A stretch of DNA of 64,000 bases from Speluncibacter jeojiensis. GTDB taxonomy: Bacteria > Actinomycetota > Actinomycetes > Mycobacteriales > Mycobacteriaceae. Position 1 is the stretch's first letter. Every line of letters begins with the position of its first letter. The stretch is taken from NCBI RefSeq assembly GCF_029589495.1, contig NZ_JAAIVF010000001.1:930001-994000 (forward strand), read 5' to 3'. Shown here piece after piece: positions 38,537 through 47,925 of this stretch. The translations under genes were made by a program, and so were the position numbers. The notes beneath the pieces were generated by a model, which saw only the letters and a program-made list of their open reading frames with translations, did not search any database and had not been told where the DNA came from.

Positions 38537-41500
38537 GTGCCCACGCGTGCCGCCCAGCTGGTCCCCGACCTGCTCACCCGCGCCGACCACGCCCCGGCGC
38601 CCCGAACCCTGGTCGACATCCTCGCCGCCACGGCCGCCGCGCACCCAGAGGCCAACGCCCTGGACGACGGCGAGGTTCAGCTCACGTATGCGGAGCTGCA
38701 CGCGCGCGTATACGAGGGCGCCCGGTGGCTGGCCGCGCACGGCATCGGCCGCGGCGACCGGGTCGGCGTCCGGATGCCGTCCGGCGACCGACAGCTCTAC
38801 CTCGCGATCTTGTCGGTGCTCGCGTCCGGCGCCGCTTATGTCCCGATCGACGCCGACGATCCGGACGAGCGCGCGGAACTGGTGTTCGGCGAGGCCAGGG
38901 TCTCCGCGGTCATCACCGCCGCCGGGCTGTCTGTCACCGAGGAGGGTCCGGCGCTCGAAGCCACGGCGCCCACCGTCGACGACACGGCCTGGATCATCTT
39001 CACCTCCGGATCCACCGGGACACCGAAGGGCGTCGCGGTCAGCCACCGCAACGCCGCCGCGTTCGTCGACGCCGAGGCCCGACTGTTCCTGCAGGACACC
39101 CCCATCGGCCCAGGCGACCGGGTGCTCGCCGGGCTGTCGGTGGCGTTCGACGCCTCCTGTGAGGAGATGTGGCTGGCGTGGCGGCACGGCGCCTGCCTGG
39201 TGCCCGCGCCGCGGTCGCTGGTGCGTAGCGGAACGGACCTGGGGCCGTGGCTGATCGCGCGCGACGTCACCGTCGTCTCGACAGTCCCCACCCTCGCCGC
39301 GCTGTGGCCGCCGGAATCGCTGGAATCGGTGCGGCTGCTGATCTTCGGCGGCGAGGCCTGCCCGCCGGAGCTCGCCGAACGGCTCGCGATCCCCGGCCGT
39401 GAGGTCTGGAACACCTACGGCCCGACCGAGGCCACCGTGGTCGCGTGCGCCGCGCGGCTCACCGGTGCCGGTCCGGTGCGCATCGGCTTGCCGCTCGACG
39501 GCTGGGACCTGGCAGTCGTCGACTCCGCGGACAATCCGGTCGCCGAGGGTGAGGTCGGCGAGCTCATCATCGGCGGCGTGGGCCTGGCCCGCTATCTGGA
39601 TCCGGCCAAGGACGCGGAAAAGTACGCCCCGCTGGCCTCGCTCGGCTGGGACCGCGCCTACCGCAGCGGCGACCTGGTCCGGCTCGACACGGCGGGCCTG
39701 ATCTTCCAGGGCCGCGCCGACGACCAGGTCAAGATCGGCGGGCGTCGCATCGAGCTCGGCGAGGTCGACGCGGCGCTCCAGGCCCTCCCGGGCGTGAGTG
39801 CGGCCGCCGCCGCGGTCCGGCACACCGCGACCGGCACCGCGCTGCTCATCGGATATCTCGTCGCGCCCGCGGACTTCGACCGGGCGCGGGCCCGCGAACT
39901 GCTGACCGAGCAGCTGCCGGCCGCGCTCGTGCCCCGCCTCGCCGTGCTCGACCGGTTACCGACCCGCACATCCGGCAAGGTCGACCGCGCCGCCCTCCCG
40001 TGGCCGCTGCCCGGCGCCGATCCGGACGCGGTGCGCGCCCCACTCGACGGCACCGCCGGCTGGCTGGCCGGGCTGTGGACGCAGGTCCTCGGGGCGCAGG
40101 TCACCGGCCCCGACGACGACTTCTTCACCCTCGGCGGCGGCTCGCTCGCGGCCGCGCAACTGGTGAGCATGGTGCGCGAGCGGCACCCGGAGATCACCGT
40201 CGCCCAGCTCTACGACCACCCCCGTCTCGGCTCGCTGGCGGGGTTCCTCGACGACCTCACCCCCGCGGCGGCCGTCGAGACCCGGCGCGTGCAACCCATC
40301 CCGCGCCGCGCGCAGTTCGCCCAGATCGCCGCCACGGTCCCGCTGACCACGCTCACCGGGCTGCAGTGGGTGACCTGGCTGGCGATCGCGAACAACGTGC
40401 TCGCCTGGGCCGCGGACGTCCGCTGGGCGCCGACCCTGTCCTGGTGGTGGGTGTTGGCGATGTTCGTCGTGTTCATCACCCCGCTGGGCCGGATGGCACT
40501 GTCCGCCGGCGGCGCGCGTCTGCTGCTGCGCGGCGTCGCGCCCGGCACCCACCCGCGCGGCGGCAGCGTCCACCTGCGCATCTGGATCGCCGAACGGCTC
40601 GCCGAGGCGAGCGGTGCGGCAAACCTGGCCGGGGCCACCTGGATGGTCTACTACGCCCGGGTGCTGGGCGCCGACATCGGCCGCCACGTCGACCTGCACA
40701 CCCTGCCCCCGGTGACCGGCATGCTCGAACTCGGCGACGGCGCCGCCGTCGAACCGGAGACCGACCTGTCCGGCTACTGGGTCGACGGTGACGTCATCCA
40801 CGTCGGCCGCATCGCCGTCGGCGCCGACGCCACGGTCGGCGCCCGCTCCACGCTGCTGCCCGGCGCGACGATCGGCGCCGGTGCCGAGATCGCCCCCGGG
40901 TCCGCGGTGTTCGGCAAGGTCAAGGCCGGGCAGCGCTGGGCCGGGTCGCCGGCGGTCAAGGTGGGCAAGGCCAAACACCCGTGGCCCGACCACCGTCCGC
41001 CGCGCGCGTCCCGCTGGGTCCCGGTGTACGGGCTGACCTCGGTCGTGCTCTCGGGGCTTCCGCTGGCCTCCATCGGGTGCGCTCTGGCACTGCTGGGCTG
41101 GCGGATCCGCGACGCCGACACGCTCGGGAAGGCCGCACTGCGGGCGCTGCCGATGCTGCCGGTCGCCACCGCGGTCGCGCTGCTGGTGTTCGCCGTCGTC
41201 ACCGTCGCCGCGGTGCGGCTGCTCGGACTGGGCCTGCGACCTGGATACCACCCGGTGCGCAGCCGGGTCGGGTGGCAGGTGTGGGCGACCGAGCGGCTGA
41301 TGGACTCTGCGCGCACCTTCCTGTTCCCGCTGTACGCGAGCCTGCTCACGCCGCTCTGGCTGCGGCTGCTCGGGGCCCGGATCGGCCGCGGCGTCGAGGC
41401 GTCGACGGTACTGATGCTGCCCCGGCTCACCACCGTCGCCGACGGCGCCTTCCTGGCCGACGACACCATGATCGGCTCCTACGAGCTCGGCGGCGGCTGG

Positions 41501-42421
41501 CTGCGGATCGAGCGCGCCAAGGTCGGCAAGCGCGCCTTCCTGGGCAACTCCGGGATGACCGGGCCGGGCCGGACGGTCCCCAAGAACGGCCTGGTCGCGG
41601 TGCTCTCGGCGACCCCGGACAAGAAGGGCAAGTCGGGCTCGTCCTGGCTGGGCAGCCCGCCGGTGCGACTGCGCCGGTCGGCGGCGGTCACCGACGCCGC
41701 CCGCACCTTCGCGCCGCCTACCCGGCTCAAGGTGGCCCGCGGCGTCATCGAGACCTGCCGGCTGATCCCGGTGATCGTCACCTTCGGCATCGGGCTCGGC
41801 GTCCTGTTCGGGCTGCAGGCGCTCGCCGGGCGATTCGGTTTCCTCGCCGCAGCCCTGCTGAGCGGCCTCGTGCTGCTGGTCGCCGGGGCCGTCGCCGGCG
41901 CGGTGTCGGCGGCCGCGAAGTGGCTGACGGTGGGCCGGATCCAGGTCTGCGAGCATCCGCTGTGGAGCTCGTTCGTCTGGCGCAACGAGGTCTCCGACGC
42001 GTTCGTCGAGACCGTCGCCGCGCCCTGGTTCGCCCGGGCCGCCACCGGCACCGTGGTGCTGAACGTGTGGCTGCGGGCGATGGGCGCGCGGATCGGCCGC
42101 GGCGTCTGGTGCGAGACCTACTGGCTGCCCGAGGCCGACCTGGTCGCCCTGGGCGACGGCGCCACGGTCAGCCGTGGCTGTGTTGTACAGACCCACCTGT
42201 TCCATGATCGGATCATGAGCATGGACACCGTCACGCTCGGGCCCGGCGCGACCCTGGGCCCGCACTGTGTGGCGCTGCCCGCGTCCGCGATCGGCGCCGG
42301 CGCGACCGTCGGGCCCGCCTCGCTGGTCATGCGGGGCGACTCGGTTCCGGATTCGTCACGCTGGCAAGGCAATCCGATCGTTCCCGAGGCCAGATCCGGG
42401 ACCACGGGAGGGCCGCGATGA
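38537..42421 (+). CDS. Pls/PosA-family single-module NRPS (poly-amino-acid synthetase type)
   Basis: A 1294-residue membrane synthetase. The adenylation domain (about 25-500) has FTSGSTGTPKG, FDASCEEMW, NTYGPTEAT, YRSGDLV and TSGKVDR. A carrier domain follows with LGGGSLAAAQL (Ser536). Then come three repeats of membrane helices plus left-handed beta-helix (hexapeptide) domains at about 610-820, 845-1060 and 1095-1290. There is no condensation or thioesterase domain. This is the layout of epsilon-poly-L-lysine synthetase, whose C-terminal part forms isopeptide bonds. My manual specificity code is D-A-E-S-I-G-T-V-V-K; Glu at 239 suits a basic amino acid. GTG start with CAGGAG upstream. Confidence 0.9.
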   Translation: MPTRAAQLVPDLLTRADHAPAPRTLVDILAATAAAHPEANALDDGEVQLTYAELHARVYEGARWLAAHGIGRGDRVGVRMPSGDRQLYLAILSVLASGAAYVPIDADDPDERAELVFGEARVSAVITAAGLSVTEEGPALEATAPTVDDTAWIIFTSGSTGTPKGVAVSHRNAAAFVDAEARLFLQDTPIGPGDRVLAGLSVAFDASCEEMWLAWRHGACLVPAPRSLVRSGTDLGPWLIARDVTVVSTVPTLAALWPPESLESVRLLIFGGEACPPELAERLAIPGREVWNTYGPTEATVVACAARLTGAGPVRIGLPLDGWDLAVVDSADNPVAEGEVGELIIGGVGLARYLDPAKDAEKYAPLASLGWDRAYRSGDLVRLDTAGLIFQGRADDQVKIGGRRIELGEVDAALQALPGVSAAAAAVRHTATGTALLIGYLVAPADFDRARARELLTEQLPAALVPRLAVLDRLPTRTSGKVDRAALPWPLPGADPDAVRAPLDGTAGWLAGLWTQVLGAQVTGPDDDFFTLGGGSLAAAQLVSMVRERHPEITVAQLYDHPRLGSLAGFLDDLTPAAAVETRRVQPIPRRAQFAQIAATVPLTTLTGLQWVTWLAIANNVLAWAADVRWAPTLSWWWVLAMFVVFITPLGRMALSAGGARLLLRGVAPGTHPRGGSVHLRIWIAERLAEASGAANLAGATWMVYYARVLGADIGRHVDLHTLPPVTGMLELGDGAAVEPETDLSGYWVDGDVIHVGRIAVGADATVGARSTLLPGATIGAGAEIAPGSAVFGKVKAGQRWAGSPAVKVGKAKHPWPDHRPPRASRWVPVYGLTSVVLSGLPLASIGCALALLGWRIRDADTLGKAALRALPMLPVATAVALLVFAVVTVAAVRLLGLGLRPGYHPVRSRVGWQVWATERLMDSARTFLFPLYASLLTPLWLRLLGARIGRGVEASTVLMLPRLTTVADGAFLADDTMIGSYELGGGWLRIERAKVGKRAFLGNSGMTGPGRTVPKNGLVAVLSATPDKKGKSGSSWLGSPPVRLRRSAAVTDAARTFAPPTRLKVARGVIETCRLIPVIVTFGIGLGVLFGLQALAGRFGFLAAALLSGLVLLVAGAVAGAVSAAAKWLTVGRIQVCEHPLWSSFVWRNEVSDAFVETVAAPWFARAATGTVVLNVWLRAMGARIGRGVWCETYWLPEADLVALGDGATVSRGCVVQTHLFHDRIMSMDTVTLGPGATLGPHCVALPASAIGAGATVGPASLVMRGDSVPDSSRWQGNPIVPEARSGTTGGPR

Positions 42422-43782
42422 GCAAGCCCGCCAAGCACACCGGCGTAACGTCGGGCGAGCCGATCGACAGCTATCTCCCGTCGGCCGGCAACCGCGGCTA
42501 CCGCGTCTCCCGGTACGAACTCGACCTGGAGTACAACGTGGCGAGCAATCGGCTCGCCGGGCGCGCCACCGTCACCGCGACCACCGTCGAACCGCTGGCC
42601 CGGCTGTCCTTCGACCTGTCCCCCGCACTGACGGTCGCGAAGGTGACAGTCAACGGGGCGCGTGCCCCCAAGTTCGCCCATCGCGGCGGCAAGCTGACGA
42701 TCACGATGCCCAAACCGGTACCGACCGGCACCGCACTGGTGGTGACGGTCCGCTATGCGGGCGCACCCGTCCCGGTCCACGGCCCGTGGGGCGAGGTCGG
42801 CTGGGAAGAACTGGCCGAGGGGGTGCTGGTAGCGAGCCAGCCCAACGGGGCGTCCTCCTGGTTCCCGTGCGACGACCATCCGAGCTCCAAGGCCAGCTAT
42901 CGCATCGAACTGACCTGTGATTCACCGTATTTTGCGGTGGCCAACGGGATCCTGACCGGCCGCCGGGTGCGGGCGGCGCAGACCACCTGGACCTACGAGC
43001 AGTCCGAACCGATGGCCGCATACCTGGCGACGATCCAGATCGGCGAATACGAGCGGGTCGCGGTGCCCGACAGCAGGGTGCCCGGGAGTGTCGGTCCCGG
43101 GGCCGGGGTGCCGATGTCCGCGGTGCTGCCGCCGCGGCTGCGCAAGCACTTCGACCGCGACTTCGCGCGGCAGCCGCAGATGATGGAGGTCTTCACCGAC
43201 CTGTTCGGCCCGTACCCCTTCCCGGCGTACACGGTGGTCGTCACCGCGGACGAGTTGGAGATCCCGATCGAGGCGCAGGGCATCTCGGTATTCGGCGCCA
43301 ACCACTGCGACGGTCACGGCCGCGAGGAGCGCCTGGTCGCACACGAGCTCGCGCACCAGTGGTTCGGCAACAGCCTGACCCTGCGGCGCTGGCGCGACAT
43401 CTGGCTGCACGAGGGCTTCGCCTGCTACGCCGAGTGGCTGTGGTCCGAACGCTCCGGCGGACCGGCCACGCACCAGCTCGCCGCGGCCGCGCATGCCGGC
43501 CTGGCGAGGCTGCCCCAAGATCTGCTGCCCGCCGATCCGGGGCCCGAGCTGATGTTCGACGACCGCCTCTACAAACGCGGTGCGCTGGTGCTGCACGCGC
43601 TGCGCCAGGGTATCGGTGACCGCCCGTTCTTCGACCTGCTGCGAGAATGGACGCGCAAATTCCGGCACGCCACCGTCACCACCGAGGACTTCACCGACCT
43701 TGCCGCCCATTACGCGCACCAGCCGCTGCACCCGCTGTGGGACGCATGGCTGCTGAGCCCCGCCCTGCCGCCGCTGCCGTGA
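42418..43782 (+). CDS. short M1-family zinc aminopeptidase
   Basis: A 454-residue protein with the M1 N-terminal beta domain and catalytic domain. The zinc site is complete: HELAHQWFGN (309-318) with Glu332 in WLHEGF. The exopeptidase GxMEN motif is replaced by EIPIEAQGIS. The C-terminal helical domain of 850-residue M1 enzymes is missing, as in a short actinobacterial subfamily. The ATG overlaps the synthetase stop (ATGA). Poly-lysine-degrading enzymes of Streptomyces are zinc aminopeptidases as I recall, so it may trim or tolerate the synthetase product. No signal peptide is visible. Confidence 0.9.
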   Translation: MSKPAKHTGVTSGEPIDSYLPSAGNRGYRVSRYELDLEYNVASNRLAGRATVTATTVEPLARLSFDLSPALTVAKVTVNGARAPKFAHRGGKLTITMPKPVPTGTALVVTVRYAGAPVPVHGPWGEVGWEELAEGVLVASQPNGASSWFPCDDHPSSKASYRIELTCDSPYFAVANGILTGRRVRAAQTTWTYEQSEPMAAYLATIQIGEYERVAVPDSRVPGSVGPGAGVPMSAVLPPRLRKHFDRDFARQPQMMEVFTDLFGPYPFPAYTVVVTADELEIPIEAQGISVFGANHCDGHGREERLVAHELAHQWFGNSLTLRRWRDIWLHEGFACYAEWLWSERSGGPATHQLAAAAHAGLARLPQDLLPADPGPELMFDDRLYKRGALVLHALRQGIGDRPFFDLLREWTRKFRHATVTTEDFTDLAAHYAHQPLHPLWDAWLLSPALPPLP

Positions 43783-45077
43783 GCCCCGAGGGTCAACCCA
43801 CCGGCACCGCCGGCGCGCCCGCGACGACCCGACGAGGCATGGCCAAGGTCGGCGTCGCCACGGCCGTCGCGGCGGTGTCCGGCTACCTGGTGCTGTTCCT
43901 CGCGGCACGGGTGCTCGGGCCCGCCGACTACGCCGTGTTCGCGGTGTTCTGGGCGGCCTTCGGCCTGGTCTCCGGCGCCGTCAACGGGCTGATGCAGGAG
44001 ACCACCCGCGCGGTGCGCGCCGGACTCGAACAGCCTGCAACTGCCACCGGCACCGAGATCCGGCGCGCCCGGCCGATCCGCACCGGCGCGGTCATCGGCG
44101 TCGCACTGGCGGTGGCCGTGCTGGTCACCGCGCCGCTGTGGGCCACCACGGTGTTCAGCACCGACCGGCTGCTGTCGGTGTTGCTGCTCGCGGTCGGCAT
44201 CGCCGGGTTCAGCGCACAGGCCACCTTGTCCGGAGCGCTCTCGGGCGCCGGGGCGTGGTCGCAGTTCTCCGCGTTGACGATTCTCGACGCGTGCCTGCGA
44301 CTGGTGGTCGCGCTGGCGTGCGCGGTGCTCGGACTGCGGGTCGGCGGGTTCCTGGTCGCGACCGTCGCCGGCGTGGTCGCCTGGCTGATCGTGACCGCCG
44401 CGTCACCGCGGTCCCGGCAGGCACTGGCGCTGACCGCGGACGTCGGTGTCGGCGTCTTCCGGCGCCGGGTGCTGCAGTCGATGGCCGCCGCCACCGCGAG
44501 CGCCGCACTGGTCATGGGATTCCCGGTGATCCTCAAGGCCACCACGTCGGGCGCGCTGACCAGCGAGGCCGGCGCGATCATCCTCGCGGTCACGCTGACC
44601 CGGGCCCCGCTGCTGGTGCCGCTGAACACCTTTCAGGGCGCATTGATCTCACACCTGGTGACCTTGCGACGCACCCCGCTGCGGGCCCTGCGTATGCCGG
44701 TCGGGGTGCTCGCCGCGGTCGCGGTGATCGGCGCGGCGCTGGCCGCCGGGATCGGCCCGTGGCTGCTGCGGATCGCGTTCGGCGCCGACTACCGGGTGGG
44801 TCCGGCGGTGCTCGCCGCGCTGACCGTCGGCGCCTGCATGATCGGGTTGCTCACCGTCACCGGTTGCGCGGCGCTGGCCGCCGAGCAGCACCGTGCCTAC
44901 GCACTCGGCTGGTGGGCGGCGACGATCGCGTCGGTGCTGCTGCTCCTGTTGCCCGTCGGCCTGGACCTGCGGGTCTCGCTGTCGCTGGTGGCCGGACCGG
45001 TGGTCGGCGCGGTGATCCACGTGGCCGCGCTGGTGACGAACGCGCGCGCCTTCTCGCCCCCCGGACCGAACGGATAG
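43779..45077 (+). CDS. polysaccharide flippase-like membrane protein
   Basis: A 432-residue protein with about 12 spans of the MOP/Wzx-like type (GYLVLFLAARVLGPADYAVF near the start). It corresponds to the Rv3630-type gene of the mycobacterial cell-wall cluster. Its GTG start overlaps the aminopeptidase stop (GTGA), so it is coupled to the synthetase operon as well. An ATG about 60 bases in is an alternative. It may export a lipid-linked sugar. Confidence 0.85.
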   Translation: MSPEGQPTGTAGAPATTRRGMAKVGVATAVAAVSGYLVLFLAARVLGPADYAVFAVFWAAFGLVSGAVNGLMQETTRAVRAGLEQPATATGTEIRRARPIRTGAVIGVALAVAVLVTAPLWATTVFSTDRLLSVLLLAVGIAGFSAQATLSGALSGAGAWSQFSALTILDACLRLVVALACAVLGLRVGGFLVATVAGVVAWLIVTAASPRSRQALALTADVGVGVFRRRVLQSMAAATASAALVMGFPVILKATTSGALTSEAGAIILAVTLTRAPLLVPLNTFQGALISHLVTLRRTPLRALRMPVGVLAAVAVIGAALAAGIGPWLLRIAFGADYRVGPAVLAALTVGACMIGLLTVTGCAALAAEQHRAYALGWWAATIASVLLLLLPVGLDLRVSLSLVAGPVVGAVIHVAALVTNARAFSPPGPNG

Positions 45078-45108
45078 GTCCCAGCCAGGGAGGACGGCGC
45101 CGGGCCGG

Positions 45109-45999
45109 TCAGCGCAGGGTGTGCGTGAGCAGCGTCGCGCCGGCGGACCGGTCGCGTTCGCGCAGTGCGGCGGGCACCATCGCCAGCGCGTTCAACCGCG
45201 AGGTCAGGTGGGCCCGCGCCGCCCTGGCCGCGCGCGGCCAACCGCGGTCGCGGTTGGCCGCCGCCTCCCCCGCGAAGAACGCCCGCTCCTCCTCGAACCG
45301 GCGGCCGTCGACCGCACGCACCGAGGACACCGACGCCGAGTGCCGCCGGTATCGGAACGAGACGGCCGGGTCGAGCACCATCTGCCCGCCGGCCGCGATC
45401 AGGTCGAGCAGCAGCGCCAGGTCCAGCACCACCTCCAGGCACTGCCGGAACCCGATCGCGGTCGCGGCCTCGGTGTCGAAGGCCAGCGACGGGAAGTAGG
45501 TCCAGTTGCCGCGCAGCAGGCTCGCGGCGAGCGCCTCCCCGCCCAGCACCACGCGGGCGGCCGCGGGATCGGTGCGCGGCGCCAGCCACGACTTGACCCG
45601 GTCGCCGAGCGGACGCACGACCGCGCCGTGCTCGTCGATGACCTCGACACCGGTCTCGACCACCGCGGCACCGGGGTGCGCCGCGAAGGCCGCCGCGACC
45701 ACCTCGAGATGGTTCGGCAGCATCACGTCGTCGGAGCCGAGCATCACGAACGCGGGCGCCTGCACCAGTTCCAGGCAGCGACGGAAGTTCCCGTTGACCC
45801 CGAGGTTGGTCTCGTTACGCAGGTAGTGGATGCGCGGGTCGGACAGCTGCGCGAACCACCGCGCAGGCTCCGGGTCCGGATACCGGTCGTCGACGACCAC
45901 CAGGCGCCAGTCCTCGTGCCGTTGGGCCTGCACGCTGCGCACCGCCTGCTGCAACAGGGCGACGTCGCCGTAGTACGGCAGCATCACGTCGATCACCAC
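45109..45999 (-). CDS. family 2 glycosyltransferase
   Basis: A 296-residue GT-A enzyme. VMLPYYGDVALLQQAV and LVVVDDRYPDPEP bind the nucleotide sugar, VMLGSDDVMLP is the DxD-like metal site, and FRYRRHSASVSS is in the acceptor half. It has no membrane span. It stands opposite the flanking plus-strand genes. AGGAGA lies nine bases before the two adjacent GTG starts. Donor and acceptor are unknown; an envelope glycan is likely from context. Confidence 0.88.
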   Translation of the reverse strand: MVIDVMLPYYGDVALLQQAVRSVQAQRHEDWRLVVVDDRYPDPEPARWFAQLSDPRIHYLRNETNLGVNGNFRRCLELVQAPAFVMLGSDDVMLPNHLEVVAAAFAAHPGAAVVETGVEVIDEHGAVVRPLGDRVKSWLAPRTDPAAARVVLGGEALAASLLRGNWTYFPSLAFDTEAATAIGFRQCLEVVLDLALLLDLIAAGGQMVLDPAVSFRYRRHSASVSSVRAVDGRRFEEERAFFAGEAAANRDRGWPRAARAARAHLTSRLNALAMVPAALRERDRSAGATLLTHTLR

Positions 46000-46091
46000 G
46001 ACTCGCTGTCTCCTTTCCGGTTGCGCGCTCAGGTTACCTTCAGGTTTCCGTTACGCTCGGCAGGTCCACAACTCGTCGAGCACGCCCCGAG

Positions 46092-46808
46092 GTGACCGAA
46101 GTGCAGACCGCCGGCCCGTCGGCCAACACCGATGTCTGGCTGGTGGTCCCGGTCTACAACGAGGGCCAGGTGATCCGCTCGGTCGTCACCCAGGCGCGTC
46201 GCGTGTTCCCCAACGTCGTGTGCGTCGACGACGGCAGCAAGGACGACTCGGCCGAGGAGATCCGCGCGGCGGGCGCGCATCTGGTGCGCCACCCCGTGAA
46301 CCTCGGGCAGGGCGCGGCGATCCAGACGGGTGTCGAGTACGCCCGCGCCCAGCCCGGTGCCCGCTTCTTCGTGACCTTCGACGCCGACGGTCAGCACCGC
46401 GTCGAGGACGTGCAGGCGATGGTCGGGCGGATCCGCACCGAACCGGTGGACATGATCGTCGGCACCCGTTTCGCCGGCCAGGCCGCCACCGAGGTCCCGC
46501 TGCTCAAGCGGATCGTGCTGCGCACCGTGGTGATGCTCAGCCCGCGCACACGGCGGCTGGGGCTCAGCGACGCGCACAACGGCCTGCGCGTGTTCGACCG
46601 CCGGGTCGCCGACGAGCTGGACCTGACCATGAACGGGATGAGCCACGCCTCGGAGTTCATCCGTCTGGTCGACCGGCACCGGTGGCGGATCGCCGAGCAA
46701 CCGGTGACGATCATCTACAGCGAGTATTCGATGGCCAAGGGGCAGTCGCTGATCAACGGCGTCAACATCCTCTTCGACGGCCTGGTCCAGGGACGGTTGC
46801 GGAGGTAG
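46092..46808 (+). CDS. family 2 glycosyltransferase, polyprenyl-phosphate type
   Basis: A 238-residue GT-A protein. VWLVVPVYNEGQVIRSVV is the N-terminal signature, CVDDGSKDDS and TFDADGQHR are the metal sites, and GTRFAG and DAHNGLRVF match dolichol-phosphate-mannose-synthase-like enzymes. It corresponds to the Rv3631-type gene and precedes DUF2304 by 4 bp. It probably loads a sugar on decaprenyl phosphate. GTG 46092 is used; a second GTG nine bases on has better ribosome-site spacing. Confidence 0.9.
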   Translation: MTEVQTAGPSANTDVWLVVPVYNEGQVIRSVVTQARRVFPNVVCVDDGSKDDSAEEIRAAGAHLVRHPVNLGQGAAIQTGVEYARAQPGARFFVTFDADGQHRVEDVQAMVGRIRTEPVDMIVGTRFAGQAATEVPLLKRIVLRTVVMLSPRTRRLGLSDAHNGLRVFDRRVADELDLTMNGMSHASEFIRLVDRHRWRIAEQPVTIIYSEYSMAKGQSLINGVNILFDGLVQGRLRR

Positions 46809-46812
46809 CGCC

Positions 46813-47187
46813 ATGGTGATCCAGATCGTGCTCATCGTGGCGGTACTCGCGCTGCTGATGTACCTGCTGCGCACGCGCGGCACCGCCAAGGCGTCGGCCG
46901 GCGTCAAGCTGTTCTTCGTCGCGTTCGTGGTGTTCGCCGTCTACACCGTGCTGCGCCCGGAGGACCTGACCACGCTGGCCCACTGGCTCGGCGTCGGACG
47001 CGGCACCGACCTGATGCTCTACGCGCTGGTGGTGGCGTTCGCCTTCGCCACCATCGGCACCTACCTGCGGTTCCGCGACGTCGAACTGCGCTACGCCCGG
47101 CTGGCCCGGGCGATCGCCCTGCAGAACGCGGAGCGTCCGGGCGCCGACACCGCCACGACCGGCCCGGACACCAGCGCCCAGCGCTGA
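46813..47187 (+). CDS. DUF2304 membrane protein
   Basis: A 124-residue protein with three spans (about 2-20, 30-46 and 68-86) and a charged C-terminal helix (FRDVELRYARLARAIALQ). DUF2304 genes often follow polyprenyl glycosyltransferases and may help them act at the membrane. Here it follows one by 4 bp and should be cotranscribed. Confidence 0.88.
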   Translation: MVIQIVLIVAVLALLMYLLRTRGTAKASAGVKLFFVAFVVFAVYTVLRPEDLTTLAHWLGVGRGTDLMLYALVVAFAFATIGTYLRFRDVELRYARLARAIALQNAERPGADTATTGPDTSAQR

Positions 47188-47218
47188 CCGCGGACGCCGG
47201 GCACCTCACTCAGCGCCG

Positions 47219-47256
47219 GTGCACCTCACATCCCGCCGGGGTCGTGTGAGGTGCAC
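47219..47256. terminator. 12-bp stem between convergent genes
   Basis: GTGCACCTCACA (47219-47230) pairs perfectly with TGTGAGGTGCAC (47245-47256) around a 14-nt loop. It separates the DUF2304 and rmlC genes. Confidence 0.75.
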
Positions 47257-47297
47257 GCGGGATGTGCGAGGTCCGGCCGGACCCGGGGATGGCCCGC

Positions 47298-47918
47298 TCA
47301 GCCCTGGCGCAGCCCCTCGACCCACGCCTGCGTCGCCGCGTAGTCCGGCAACGCACCGGCCTCACGCGCCTGCGCCAGCGTCGGCGCCGCGATGTCCTTG
47401 TCCGACAACAACAGTTCCAGCTCTCCCCCGTCGCGACCGCGGCTCGGCCAGTCGATGCCGACCTCCGCGTCGAGCGGATGGATGCCGTGTTCGCGTTCGG
47501 GCGCATAGCCGGTCGAGCACAGGTACACCACGGTCGAGTCGTCCTCGAGCGACAGGAACGCGTGCCCGAGCCCCTCGCCGAGGTAGATGGCCCGACGGTC
47601 TGCGTCGTCGAGCAACACGCTGTCCCAGTGCCCGAAGGTGGGCGAGCCGACCCGGATGTCGACCACCACGTCCAGCACGGCGCCCCGGACGCAGGTCACG
47701 TACTTCGCCTGTCCCGGAGGCACATCCGCATAGTGGATGCCGCGCAGCACGCCGGCCGCCGACACCGAGCAGTTCGCCTGCTGCAGGTTCAGAGGGTGCC
47801 CGACCGCCTGCACGAAGGACGGGTCCCTGAACCACTCGAGGAATACCCCGCGCGGGTCGCCGAACTGCCGCGGGGTGATCTCCCACGCCCCGGGAACCTG
47901 CAACTGCCGAAACTCCAC
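47298..47918 (-). CDS. rmlC: dTDP-4-dehydrorhamnose 3,5-epimerase
   Basis: A 206-residue cupin. GDPRGVFLEWFRD, NCSVSAAGVLRGIHYAD (with the catalytic His) and YVTCVRGAVLDVVVDIRVGS are RmlC signatures, and YLGEGLGHAFLSLEDDS follows. It makes the L-rhamnose donor for the arabinogalactan linker and other glycans. The GTG start has GAGGTAGCG before it. It follows rmlA by 7 bp. Confidence 0.94.
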   Translation of the reverse strand: MEFRQLQVPGAWEITPRQFGDPRGVFLEWFRDPSFVQAVGHPLNLQQANCSVSAAGVLRGIHYADVPPGQAKYVTCVRGAVLDVVVDIRVGSPTFGHWDSVLLDDADRRAIYLGEGLGHAFLSLEDDSTVVYLCSTGYAPEREHGIHPLDAEVGIDWPSRGRDGGELELLLSDKDIAAPTLAQAREAGALPDYAATQAWVEGLRQG

Positions 47919-47925
47919 CGCTACC

